Notes under the pieces: generated by a model | The model's input: only the letters and a program-made list of their open reading frames with translations | The model's database searches: none | What the model was told of the DNA's origin: nothing | In this document: piece after piece, positions 54,097-63,295 of the stretch | How the letters are laid out: every line of letters starts with the position of its first letter | Numbering within the stretch: position 1 is the first letter of the stretch | Assembly: GCF_003007715.1 (NCBI RefSeq) | Contig: NZ_PXNO01000027.1 | Span: 1 to 64,000, forward strand | Reading direction: 5' to 3' | From: Marinobacter shengliensis | GTDB lineage: Bacteria; Pseudomonadota; Gammaproteobacteria; Pseudomonadales; Oleiphilaceae | Length of the DNA stretch: 64,000 nt | Position numbers and translations under genes: made by a program

Positions 54097-55827
54097 CTAG
54101 GATTTCGGCTCTTTCTTAGCGAGCGAAAGTCGAAGTGCTTCTTCTACTCTGGCCATGACGCCGTTTAAATTGATTGGGACCGCGCCCGAAACCTGTCGCT
54201 GATACCGTTTGAGCAACAACTCCAGCCTGCGGAGCAATTGGTCGGTTCGGAGAGGGAGTAAGAGCATCCCGGTCCCAACGCTCTGGTTACTTGTAGGAAC
54301 TGGAACGTCATAGAAGAAACCGACTACTTGATTCTGATCTGACCAGTCGTTGAATTGATCACCAGAGTGTTTGTGAATCTGGTCCCCTCTAAGCAGAGTG
54401 AGCGTCCCCTCGAGGCCGAGGTGAAGCTGGAGCCGGTGTGCAAGGTCTGAGCTACCTTTCCCTCCCAGTGCTCGTGCAACATCGTCGATTGATTCCAGCA
54501 TCTGATTTAGAGCACTGTCCGCCCCCGTTGACTCGCGATGAGTCAACGCCGGGAAAAAACGAGACCACTCGCCAACCTCTAACTGCTTTTCATGCAAGTC
54601 GAACGGCACACACCATAGGTGAAGGTCTTCGCTGAAACTGAACTTTGGCAAAGGTTCCTGAAATGCCGCATGCTTGGGATAAACCAGAAGCATATGGCCA
54701 TATCCGTTCTGGTATTTGTGCCCATAAGCGAAAAGTTGGTAAAGGTCAGCCTGTTTAATGCCGTACTTCTCAGCCGATGTGTTCTGAGTCGAGTCCAAAA
54801 GCTTCCATTTGGCGTCCATCACGCTCTTGCGACTGAGATAAGTCACCAGCAGATCAGGTTTCAACTGGAACCAGGTTTTCTCAGGGCCCCCATCCGAAGA
54901 GTGTTGTATCAACCATTGGCTTGCCGCTTGAGAGGTCAGTGACGAACCAGAGCGCATCCGCTTTTTGATGTGGTGAGCCACATAGTTTTCGAAAAGCTGT
55001 TCCATCGGGAACAGCATCGCAATGCCGCTGTGCAGGCCGTGTTGAAAGTTGGGGTTTAGCCGTTCGAGAACCAAAACACACCAGGGCTTTATGGCTTTGT
55101 AAGGCTGCATCAACTTGGTGTTCTGCCATTGACCGATTTGTGGCAGGGGCTTTCTGAAAGGCTCGATAACGGACAGTTGGTGAGACAGCGTGTTTGCCAC
55201 CCGCCAGTTCTGTCCGTTCTTGGTGAGCTTTAGCACGTAATCCAGTGCGGTTCTCAGCAGACGATTTTCGGTTCTATTTGGGGTGAATACGTCATGGCGG
55301 ATATTGAACCAAGTCGCCCGTGCTGGGGATTGTCGACTTTGTCTGCCTACATCCAACTGACCGCGAATAAACCTGCTTTCCTCTTCGACGGTTTCGTAAT
55401 CGAATCGGAGACCTCGCTTCACGAGGTGGGTCAGCTGATTGAGAAACTGGGCAATAATCCATTCGTGAATGGGTAGCTCAGCGCGCTTGAGATCTGCTGA
55501 GTCCCCTTCACGGCCATCCAGTGACGCAGAGCATCCAAGCATATCCTGCAAAAGCATACGCAGCGACTCAGGCTCTTCTGGCGAGGCAAATTCAGTTTTT
55601 GGCAGAATCTCGATGCCTTCACCGGAGGGGCTTTGGAGGTAACCGACGTAGCTCCCCAGCTTTAGGTATTTCTTGCCGTTCCGCATGACAAACTTGGAAT
55701 CTTGCTCCCACTGATTGTGCAGGTCGATAAGCCACTCAAACGTTGCACCTGAGACCCGCCCAACATCCATACTCGCGTTGGCCTCAGGATCAGCGGTGAG
55801 GACGGCATACTCGCGAACCTGAATCAC
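54097..55827 (-). CDS. mcrC: McrC-like nuclease subunit of an McrBC restriction system
   Basis: Cuts modified DNA together with the McrB GTPase. Of 576 residues, about 1-160 form the McrC N-terminal region and 170-430 the endonuclease part, with the PD-(D/E)xK site visible as Pro324-Asp325 (LKPDLL) and Asp338-Ala-Lys340 (MDAKWK). Standard McrC proteins have about 350-440 residues; this one continues for about 150 residues (425-576) with a helical region and a beta segment (QVVGFFYDVPVPTS...GTGMLLLPLR) that I do not recognise. Start ATG 55827 overlaps the mcrB stop by 4 bases. Confidence 0.88.
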   Translation of the reverse strand: MIQVREYAVLTADPEANASMDVGRVSGATFEWLIDLHNQWEQDSKFVMRNGKKYLKLGSYVGYLQSPSGEGIEILPKTEFASPEEPESLRMLLQDMLGCSASLDGREGDSADLKRAELPIHEWIIAQFLNQLTHLVKRGLRFDYETVEEESRFIRGQLDVGRQSRQSPARATWFNIRHDVFTPNRTENRLLRTALDYVLKLTKNGQNWRVANTLSHQLSVIEPFRKPLPQIGQWQNTKLMQPYKAIKPWCVLVLERLNPNFQHGLHSGIAMLFPMEQLFENYVAHHIKKRMRSGSSLTSQAASQWLIQHSSDGGPEKTWFQLKPDLLVTYLSRKSVMDAKWKLLDSTQNTSAEKYGIKQADLYQLFAYGHKYQNGYGHMLLVYPKHAAFQEPLPKFSFSEDLHLWCVPFDLHEKQLEVGEWSRFFPALTHRESTGADSALNQMLESIDDVARALGGKGSSDLAHRLQLHLGLEGTLTLLRGDQIHKHSGDQFNDWSDQNQVVGFFYDVPVPTSNQSVGTGMLLLPLRTDQLLRRLELLLKRYQRQVSGAVPINLNGVMARVEEALRLSLAKKEPKS

Positions 55828-57806
55828 CGATGCATTCCAACGATCTGTTGATACGCTTCTGCTTCATCGAAAGCGCTTTCGTTGATCTTGAACCTGTTAT
55901 CGGTCAACTGTTCTGCAATTTCCCCTGGGAAAAGATCGGTTAAGTTGCGCGTAAAGGCATTAGCACCAGTTGTTCCTGGAATAATGAATTTATGCTCGGG
56001 AGCTTTGGCAGGATCGTTCAGGACCCAACCGATACGCTCATAATCCTCAAAAAAGTATTCCTGAAGCAGAGGGATGACTTTGTCGCGGAATATGTGCCGG
56101 AGAGCCGCCTGTCGTTCTGACTCCGATTCCATGCCTGCTAATTCTATGAAATAGGCGTGGCCGATCTGATGGTCAGAGTCCAGCAGGACTTCGATGCGCT
56201 GGTTGATCATATCCAAAAGCGTATCAAGCCGAATGTCGTGAACCCTGATGTCGGACAAGCTGCCGGGATCAGGAAGCATTTCAACGAAGCTAAAACGCCT
56301 ACGAAGTGCCAGGTCCAGTTGGGCCAGGGATTTGTCGGCTGTGTTCATCGTACCAATGACGAAAACGTTGGACGGCACTGAGAACTGCTCTTTTGAATAT
56401 GGCAGTGTCACCGACTGCGCGTCAGAAGCTCCAGCTCGTTTGCTCGGTTCAAGGAGTGTTATTAATTCGCCAAAAATTCGGGCGATGTTGCCTCGGTTGA
56501 TCTCATCGATGATCAGAACATGCGGTGGTGCGTTTTCTTCAGGAGAATCTGTCGATACCATCTCCAGTAATCGGTTTGTCTTCAGTTTCGAGGGCTTCAG
56601 TTTGTATAAGGTCATCTGAGTAAACTGGCTATCATATAACTCACTAACTGGACGAGAGCTTTCGTAAACCTGAAGCCATTTAACGTTGCGGGCTTGATGG
56701 AAGCAATCTGGCTTCTCCTCAAGTGTTCGATGGGGGCCAGTAACTTCGGCTATGGCTCGGAAGCGGGAGTTCCCATCTGAGATAACCAGCAGGTCACCCT
56801 CCTTTACGTGGTTTCGGAAGGTGTTTACGGCACGAAAGGCGTACTCCTGCTTTTCAGACGGGTTGTGCTCTAGATATCGTTTTTTAACCGATTCGAAATC
56901 GTCACAACCTGAGAAATTCGCATCTTCGCCCCATCCAAGAAGAACGTAGTCGTTTTCGAGACACTCTGTGAAAACCTCACCGGCTTCTGCCGTTTGAGAG
57001 TTGCCTAAAGACATTTTCCAGACAGCTCTATCGGCGAGGCTGTCTGGTGAAATCGTTTGATGGGCGATGACCCGTTTGTCGGCGTTCTTACACAGCGTCT
57101 TGAAAACGCCGTCTCGCACTGGATAGTGAAGTTCGCCCGTTTCAGGATCGCTCTCAGCTCGGATACCCTCGATAAAGTCTTCATAGGCGAAGCTCTGGTG
57201 AAAAGTCGTAAACCTGATTCGCTCTTCCTGGACTAACTCGTCAAATCGCGCTTTGAGAGCAGCCCGATTATCCTCTGAGTCAGATTGGTTGCCGTTCTCC
57301 ACATACCATTTTGGATCGGCGATCTGAACAGCTAAGTCGGTTGTGCGGTAGGTCTTTCCAGTGCCGGGAGGACCAAAGAGAATTTGATTGAGAGGAAATT
57401 GCATTGCGTCTTCCTTATTTGGCTGAACATCGTCTCTCTCTGTAAGAGAAGAATCGGTTTGCTGGCCTCTTAAAATGCTCACAACTTCCTTCAACACATC
57501 AGCATTAGCTACCTCTGCGGGATAACCAAATTGTGACTGCCCATTGCGCCTCGGGAAACGACGATAGTTGGAGTTCTTGCTCGGTTGGGCTGAAATATGT
57601 AGGCCCGCAATATTTCTTAAATCACGGCCTATCTGTCCACCTCGAGGCGGAAGAACAAGCGGTTCCTTCTTAACCTTCCGCTTTACGTAGAGATAAATGT
57701 CATTTCCAACATAATGTTCGTAAGCGTAGAAAGGGTGGTGTTCACCTGGCTTAATGTCGCAACCAAGCTTTTTCAGTTCGGTATGAATTTCGTCCGCAGT
57801 TAACAT
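55824..57806 (-). CDS. mcrB: McrB-like GTPase with an EVE-like domain inside the AAA+ core
   Basis: GTP-driven translocase and reader of modified DNA. The 660 residues begin with a small domain (1-110) not like E. coli McrB, perhaps the target-recognition part. The AAA+ core has Walker A GPPGTGKT (145-152), Walker B LIIDEINRGN (431-440) and TMNTADKS (487-494), all McrB-specific. Between Walker A and B, at about 256-415, an extra domain (AVWKMSLG..., YVLLGWGED, EGDLLVISDG, AIAEVTGPH, RNVKWLQVY) has the pattern of an EVE/PUA-like modified-base reader. Thus the protein may carry two readers. Upstream of mcrC in a coupled pair. Confidence 0.88.
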   Translation of the reverse strand: MLTADEIHTELKKLGCDIKPGEHHPFYAYEHYVGNDIYLYVKRKVKKEPLVLPPRGGQIGRDLRNIAGLHISAQPSKNSNYRRFPRRNGQSQFGYPAEVANADVLKEVVSILRGQQTDSSLTERDDVQPNKEDAMQFPLNQILFGPPGTGKTYRTTDLAVQIADPKWYVENGNQSDSEDNRAALKARFDELVQEERIRFTTFHQSFAYEDFIEGIRAESDPETGELHYPVRDGVFKTLCKNADKRVIAHQTISPDSLADRAVWKMSLGNSQTAEAGEVFTECLENDYVLLGWGEDANFSGCDDFESVKKRYLEHNPSEKQEYAFRAVNTFRNHVKEGDLLVISDGNSRFRAIAEVTGPHRTLEEKPDCFHQARNVKWLQVYESSRPVSELYDSQFTQMTLYKLKPSKLKTNRLLEMVSTDSPEENAPPHVLIIDEINRGNIARIFGELITLLEPSKRAGASDAQSVTLPYSKEQFSVPSNVFVIGTMNTADKSLAQLDLALRRRFSFVEMLPDPGSLSDIRVHDIRLDTLLDMINQRIEVLLDSDHQIGHAYFIELAGMESESERQAALRHIFRDKVIPLLQEYFFEDYERIGWVLNDPAKAPEHKFIIPGTTGANAFTRNLTDLFPGEIAEQLTDNRFKINESAFDEAEAYQQIVGMHR

Positions 57807-57826
57807 TCAGCATCTTCCATGCAGTA

Positions 57827-58009
57827 CTAGTGGGGGCTTTTAAAGCTTCCGTCCATGTTGGACATTCCAATGTCTAGATCATGAGCCAGATCTGATAGTC
57901 GCTCTCCGAACTCTATTCCAAAAGCACCGCTAAGAGGATCTTTCCCATAAACTGGGGCAGTGATCACGAGCGAGCTGATAAATATTAGGAATCTCGAGCA
58001 TCTACGCAT
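57827..58009 (-). CDS. Short secreted ORF, possibly a gene remnant
   Basis: A 60-codon frame with a good signal peptide (FLIFISSLVITAPVYG, cleavage after VYG) and a mature part of only about 35 residues (KDPLSGAFGIEFGERLSDL...). The sequence looks like the beginning of a larger periplasmic protein (GAFGIEFGE is typical of domain starts) that now stops at TGA 57829-57827. It sits 20 bases before mcrB and 89 bases after the next gene. I do not recognise the family; it could be real, or a truncated remnant. Confidence 0.45.
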   Translation of the reverse strand: MRRCSRFLIFISSLVITAPVYGKDPLSGAFGIEFGERLSDLAHDLDIGMSNMDGSFKSPH

Positions 58010-58098
58010 GGGTGCGATCCTTCTCAGTCTTGGTGGTTTCGCCGTTCGCCAGGCCTATGTTCCAGAATATCTTCCGATACTAAACCCATGTCTTTTCA

Positions 58099-59337
58099 TC
58101 AACTTCCCCGGTTCCTTGATAAAACCCGCAGTGCGTCTGATGTCGAGGGCATTGTTGGTGAGGAGTCGCCACCCAACAATCCGGAGTCAGTTCGACTGAA
58201 CAGTGCCTGAAGGATCACATCCCTGGAATCCTTATGGATTTCTGCTTCTTTGGTTAGAGACAAGTACAAATACGTTAATTGTTCCCGCTCTTCAGCATCT
58301 CTCATTAGGTGAAAGGAGCTGAATACGAGCTTAGAGAGAACGCGAACAAGAAACGCAAACACTGCACCGAACGTCCCGAAAATTGCTATACCTTGAAGAG
58401 TGCTCAACGACACGCCTATTTGTTGGCCTTCCAACCAGGACAGAAAAAACGCTCCTATTGCGAGAAGCCCGGCTGATAGGGCTATGAGAAGAGTTGCTGC
58501 CCACCATCGACCTTGAGTTCGATATTTGTCCGCAGCCCTCTTCCAGTATTGGGCTGGTTTCTCAAGCTTGAGCTTTTCCTCATACGTCGACTCAAGATCA
58601 GCGATGCTCTCGTTCCAGTTGTGAAGGTGTTCTTGAAAGGATTTGTCGTGTTGTCGGAGCCTGCGCTCGCCGATCCTTTTGTTGAGATCGTAAAGTCTTT
58701 CAGTCTTGGCTCGGGTCTCTCTATCCCATTCAGAAAAATCGGCTTTAAAAGATTCGACTTCATCAATAAGGCTTTTCTCAGATTTGGAGAGGCTATCTCT
58801 AAGACGTGAAAAGGCAGCTTTTTCAGATTTTCGGCGTCTTAGCAGATCAGAATCCTGGAAGAAAAACTCGTATCCAACCAGAGAGCCAATGAAAGCCTCG
58901 CGAGAGGTCGCTTTAACACTAGATTGGAACACTATAGCGAAAAACGCATCTGCTGCATCGGCACCGTATTCCTTTTGAAGGGCGATGAACTGGTCACATG
59001 CCGGATGACCACTCCAGAACCATTGTGGCTTCAGGTTTTGGACTTGTTGTTTAAGGTTTCTGACTTCTTGTGTCCATTTGTCAGAATTCCAAGAATCAAG
59101 CTGCGGGAGCCAGCTATCAATCATCTGAACGATTGGTTGCAGCTGTTTATTGGAAGAGAGGAAAGTATGCTTGTTCTGTTTTCCTTTGGCGCTACCTTCT
59201 GAGTCGATGAGACGTGTTTGCTCCACCCAGAACTCTTGTTCCTTTCTAAGAAATTCTTGGAGGGCGCGGATGCCCTGGAATTCAAAAAGCTGCCCAGTGG
59301 CGTCGTGGAACTTTACATCAATTTCCGTTTGGTTCAT
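58099..59337 (-). CDS. Membrane protein with coiled coil, DUF6161-like
   Basis: A 412-residue protein: soluble N-terminal part (1-150), long coiled coil (about 155-275, LRRRKSEKAAFSRLRDSLSKSEKSLIDEV...), two membrane spans (about 288-310 and 325-345) and a C-terminal motif SSFHLMRDAEEREQLTYLYLSLTKEAE followed by ILQALFSRTDSGLLG. The last motif resembles what I recall of DUF6161 proteins, found in scattered and island loci; function unknown. The spacing to the HEPN-like gene upstream is 42 bases, so the two may be co-transcribed and act together, one as membrane effector or sensor. Confidence 0.72.
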   Translation of the reverse strand: MNQTEIDVKFHDATGQLFEFQGIRALQEFLRKEQEFWVEQTRLIDSEGSAKGKQNKHTFLSSNKQLQPIVQMIDSWLPQLDSWNSDKWTQEVRNLKQQVQNLKPQWFWSGHPACDQFIALQKEYGADAADAFFAIVFQSSVKATSREAFIGSLVGYEFFFQDSDLLRRRKSEKAAFSRLRDSLSKSEKSLIDEVESFKADFSEWDRETRAKTERLYDLNKRIGERRLRQHDKSFQEHLHNWNESIADLESTYEEKLKLEKPAQYWKRAADKYRTQGRWWAATLLIALSAGLLAIGAFFLSWLEGQQIGVSLSTLQGIAIFGTFGAVFAFLVRVLSKLVFSSFHLMRDAEEREQLTYLYLSLTKEAEIHKDSRDVILQALFSRTDSGLLGGDSSPTMPSTSDALRVLSRNRGS

Positions 59338-59379
59338 GAAGGACCCTGAAATCTGTTTGATTGGGATTGAAAAGCTTCA

Positions 59380-60006
59380 TCATAGATCTGAGCGCTTAAT
59401 CGAATTTTGGTATGCCCAATCCAAACCTTCTCCTTCGAAAAGCTTAAGAAGCTTGTTTTGAAGCTCGTTGATTTGCTTCGAGACCTTCTGAATAGCGAAA
59501 TCCACAGTCTCTCGACATTGCTTTATCAGGTGTTCCTCAAGATTATGAGCAGATGCGCCATGCCCAATAAGGTTGAGTACTTTTTTCTTGGATTCATTGG
59601 GACTTAAAACCAAGAAGAGTTTCAGTTGCTCTTCTTGAGCATCTCCACCGTGAGCGACGAACTGGTGCCTGAGTCGCATCATCCATTTGTGGCGTTCCTG
59701 AATTTCAATGGGCGCTTTTTTGAAAAAGCTTTCAGCGTTGAGTTGGGTCCCTCTGCCTTTGGCCTGAGTAAAGCATTTGCCGTACAGTGCGAGGGCTCCA
59801 AATAAAAGACCTTTTTGTTTTGACACCGAGGCAGTCTCGTCAGTTACCAACTCACCAAGGATTTCATTGACCTGCTTTAGGTCTTCCCCGATTAGTGAGA
59901 GGCCTTTCAGCCGGGCTGGTATTGGACCCTCAAGCACAACTACTGGGCAATTTTCGCCTTCGAATTTTGCTTCAAAGTCCACTTCGTAATATTGATGCTC
60001 GCTCAT
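59380..60006 (-). CDS. HEPN-like hypothetical protein
   Basis: About 208 residues from ATG 60006 (MSEHQYYEVDFEAKF); the frame extends 11 codons up. N-terminal third is beta-rich, the rest helical. RLRHQFVAHGGD near residues 108-119 gives a possible HEPN-like Arg-x5-His (R-H-Q-F-V-A-H), which also fits the 'R..-h.vAH' seen in many uncharacterised helical proteins. Followed at 42 bases by the two-TM coiled-coil protein, so the pair looks like a unit. Function unknown; HEPN membership is weaker than for the proteins at 957 and 50036. Confidence 0.6.
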   Translation of the reverse strand: MSEHQYYEVDFEAKFEGENCPVVVLEGPIPARLKGLSLIGEDLKQVNEILGELVTDETASVSKQKGLLFGALALYGKCFTQAKGRGTQLNAESFFKKAPIEIQERHKWMMRLRHQFVAHGGDAQEEQLKLFLVLSPNESKKKVLNLIGHGASAHNLEEHLIKQCRETVDFAIQKVSKQINELQNKLLKLFEGEGLDWAYQNSIKRSDL

Positions 60007-60217
60007 TCCGCATCGTTCCATGTTTTGGGGTTGCGCCAAAAGCTTATCATTGGCGCGGGGTGTGTCTCTGCACTGAGGTTAGTCCAGCTTTAAATGGCTT
60101 TTTTGCTCTAAGATCAATAATTTTTTCTAAGTCGTTGAATGTAAATTTTTATTTTCGGTTATACGTCATTTTTATTTTTGGCGTATAACGGAAGTGTGAA
60201 AAAACTGTTCGAGAGTT

Positions 60218-63200
60218 TCAGTAGTGGCCTTTGATGTACTCATAGGCTTTGTTGAATAGCTCTTTATCCTTGCCAAGCCCAAACTGAACTAACGTCAACA
60301 TCAAAGCTTTCTGGATCTCCCTCGGTCCGCTCGCAGAGTTCTGCCAACCATCGAATCGGGTTGCTTTGACGATCTTGTCGATCTGCTCGACAACATCCTG
60401 AATAACCTTCGGAGTCCGATCAGGCCTTGTCTCCATGAAAAGCTTGGTGAGCGCCTGTACATTGTCTTCCTCCGTGACCGTGCGCTCACCAGTCTGCTTC
60501 TCAAGTTCAACCGTTTCCTTGGCGGTATCAAGCAGGCCTTTGAGCCAATCGATGGCCTTAATAACTCCAGCCTCGTACTGCTGTCTGAGCTTCTCTAGGC
60601 GCTCGCCGAGCGCGACGAATTCCGGATTTCCGCTACCGCGAAGTCGTCCCATTAAATCAATCTCGAGCCTGCGCGCACGTTTCTCTTGCTCCTTTTCAGT
60701 GAGCGTGAAAATGGCGTGCTCGTCCATCACCAGCTCATCGATATCGTTGCGAATGCGGTTGATATCGGTGTTCTCGTGAATCATTTTGATGGTTTCAGGC
60801 CCGAGCGCGGCCCAGACCAGAGCGCCAGTTTGTCCAACGGGGCGAACGCTCTCATAAATTTGAGCAAGCCATTTGTAGTCGGTGCGGTAGGGCGCGAGGA
60901 AAGGGTCTGGATTGATCGCAGACCAGAGTTTGCTGAGTACGCCGAACGCGGCGGCAAATTCGTCTCGTTTCTCATTGGTCGGCAGGCAATCCTGGGCCGC
61001 GATGATGCCCTCAAAGCCTTCAAGGGATCGATCCACTCCAGGGAAGAACGCCAAGCACTTTTTCAGCTGCTCTGGAAGCATTTCCTTAAAGCGTTCGATG
61101 CCTTCAACAACGCCCTCGATCTCGTCGGGGTTGTAAGCGAGGGCCGTTCGCAGGTTCTCAAACACACCAAGATAGTCGATGATCAATCCCATTCCCTTGC
61201 GCACACCGTTTGCTTCGTAGAGACGGTTGGTACGGCACATAGCCTGGAGGAGGGTGTGGTCTCGAAGTGGCTTGTCCAGGTACATGCAGTAGCAAATGGG
61301 AGCATCAAAACCAGTGAGAAGTTTTGCAGTAACAATGAGAAGCTGGAGAGGGTTCTCTGGATCTTTGTAGGACTCAATCAGGTCTTTTTGTAGTTGGTCA
61401 TCTCCGTCAATCTCCTGCCAACGCTGAAAGTCCGCCTCCGTTATCGGTAGTTCCAATTCTTTGTTCCATTTACGCCAGTCTCTGTTTTCCTTCCCATCTT
61501 TGCCACCGCCTTTCGCTTTAATCGGAGCTTGATCAACGTTCATCACCACTTCGACGGCGTCAAAACCAAGCTTCTGGCCGAGTAGGTAATACATCTGAAC
61601 GCAGGCATCTCGGTCGTAAACAACCACCATGCCTTTCAATTTTTTCGGCTTCACGTGGCTGGTGAAGTGGTCAACGATGTCGTCGCTGATCGCCTCCATA
61701 CGCTTCGGGGCTTTCAGCATTACTGCCAACTTGCCCGCCCGCGTAGACAGCGCGGTCTTCTCATCGTTGTCCAAGCCGTGTTCTTCAGCTAGCCGTTCAA
61801 ACTCTTTGTCAATTGAGGCTCTATCGACGCGAAGCTCGGCCAAGCGTGGTTCGAATTTCACTGGTACGGTAGCCCCGTCGCGGATGGACTGCTTGTAGCT
61901 GTAGCGATTCATGTATCTGCCGGGGTCTTCGTCCGCACCAAACAGCTTGAAGGTGTTTCGCTCGATGCTTGAAATCGGCGTTCCTGTCAGGCCGTAGAAG
62001 TGTGCGTTCGGCAGGGCCCAGCGCATCTTGTCACCAAGGGAGCCCTCTTGGGTCCGGTGCGCTTCGTCGACCAACACAATGATGTTGTCCCGGTCATTCA
62101 GGCCTTTTGGATTACTTTCATCAATCTCGACATCTTGGAATTTGAAAATGGTCGTAATCAAAATGCCACGGCTGTCCTGCTCAATGTGCTCGCCCAATTT
62201 CTTGCAACTTTGCACCTTAACGAGGTTCTTAACGTCGGCACCGCCAAATGTTTCGTTTATTTGGCTATCAAGGTCTCGCCGATCCACCACCACCAGAACG
62301 GTGGGGTTTTTGAGGTCATTATCGGCTCGCAGCATACGAGCCGCGTAAAGCATCAGTAGGGACTTGCCGGAGCCCTGAAAGTGCCAGATCAGACCCTTTT
62401 TGGGGTAACCGCTTTTGACGCGGTCGACGATTTGCTTGGCAGCTTCGAATTGAGGGTAACGGGGAAGCAGCTTGATGCGTTTTGGTGGTGTTTTTTTGCC
62501 GGTCTTGATGGTTGAGAAGAGAGCGAAGGATTCGAGTATCCGAAGCAGCGTCCGAGGGTTCAGTAATCCTTCAACACTTGCAAGGACTGAGGCCATGCCC
62601 GTGAGCTGCTCTTCTTCCTGTTCAGTGGTATGCCAGGGCCCCCAATCTTTGGGGCCAGCGTTTATCGCACCATACGCGAAGGTCCGACCCTCGGAGGCGA
62701 AGCACAACAGATTTGGGACGAAGAAGGGTTCAGCGTTCTTCCAGTAGTGCTTGGTGCCACCGATGAAGTCAGCGGCACCATCCTGCCAAGTGACGCTTGG
62801 GCGCGTTGCTGTTTTGACTTCGCCAACAACCAGCGGGATACCGTTGATATAGAGCACGATATCGAAGAACACTTCCGTGGCAGCGATATAGTGCACCTGC
62901 TGCGCAATGACAAAGTGGTTGTTTTCAATGTTGTCGAAATCGATCAGGTTGATGGTGATGTGGTCGCCATTCTCGCCGAAGGGCAAGGTCTTATCGGCCA
63001 TCAACCACTCTTGAAAATTTTCGTTGGCCTTCACCAAACCGGTATGACGAGCTTCGAGTACCACGCCGCGTAGCTTGTAAATAATCTCATCTGCGTAGTC
63101 GGGCTGCCTGGCGACATCGGGGTTTAACGAACAAAGTGCGTTTTTGAGCCATTCATCGACGAAGATATCTTGTGCTTGCTTTGGCAGGCTTTCCCCGTGG

Positions 63201-63295
63201 CAGTAGTTCCAATCTACTCCGCTCAATCCTTTCAAGCGGTCAATGATTCCGTTTTCTGTGACGGTTTGTTCGTTAAACATATAGGGCCTAGTCAA
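60218..63295 (-). CDS. hsdR: Type I restriction enzyme, R (motor-nuclease) subunit
   Basis: DNA translocase and endonuclease of a type I system. The 1025 residues: N-terminal nuclease with Asp145 (FFDIVLY) and Glu159-Val-Lys161 (GEVK), then SF2 helicase lobes with Walker A WHFQGSGKSLL (305-314), DEAH 410-413 and GLTGTPI, second lobe (LLTGFDAPICYCMYLDKPLRDHTLLQAMCRTNR) and C-terminal helical region contacting M/S. All catalytic residues are intact. The start overlaps the hsdS stop by 8 bases. hsdM is expected beyond the window's right edge. Confidence 0.95.
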   Translation of the reverse strand: MTRPYMFNEQTVTENGIIDRLKGLSGVDWNYCHGESLPKQAQDIFVDEWLKNALCSLNPDVARQPDYADEIIYKLRGVVLEARHTGLVKANENFQEWLMADKTLPFGENGDHITINLIDFDNIENNHFVIAQQVHYIAATEVFFDIVLYINGIPLVVGEVKTATRPSVTWQDGAADFIGGTKHYWKNAEPFFVPNLLCFASEGRTFAYGAINAGPKDWGPWHTTEQEEEQLTGMASVLASVEGLLNPRTLLRILESFALFSTIKTGKKTPPKRIKLLPRYPQFEAAKQIVDRVKSGYPKKGLIWHFQGSGKSLLMLYAARMLRADNDLKNPTVLVVVDRRDLDSQINETFGGADVKNLVKVQSCKKLGEHIEQDSRGILITTIFKFQDVEIDESNPKGLNDRDNIIVLVDEAHRTQEGSLGDKMRWALPNAHFYGLTGTPISSIERNTFKLFGADEDPGRYMNRYSYKQSIRDGATVPVKFEPRLAELRVDRASIDKEFERLAEEHGLDNDEKTALSTRAGKLAVMLKAPKRMEAISDDIVDHFTSHVKPKKLKGMVVVYDRDACVQMYYLLGQKLGFDAVEVVMNVDQAPIKAKGGGKDGKENRDWRKWNKELELPITEADFQRWQEIDGDDQLQKDLIESYKDPENPLQLLIVTAKLLTGFDAPICYCMYLDKPLRDHTLLQAMCRTNRLYEANGVRKGMGLIIDYLGVFENLRTALAYNPDEIEGVVEGIERFKEMLPEQLKKCLAFFPGVDRSLEGFEGIIAAQDCLPTNEKRDEFAAAFGVLSKLWSAINPDPFLAPYRTDYKWLAQIYESVRPVGQTGALVWAALGPETIKMIHENTDINRIRNDIDELVMDEHAIFTLTEKEQEKRARRLEIDLMGRLRGSGNPEFVALGERLEKLRQQYEAGVIKAIDWLKGLLDTAKETVELEKQTGERTVTEEDNVQALTKLFMETRPDRTPKVIQDVVEQIDKIVKATRFDGWQNSASGPREIQKALMLTLVQFGLGKDKELFNKAYEYIKGHY

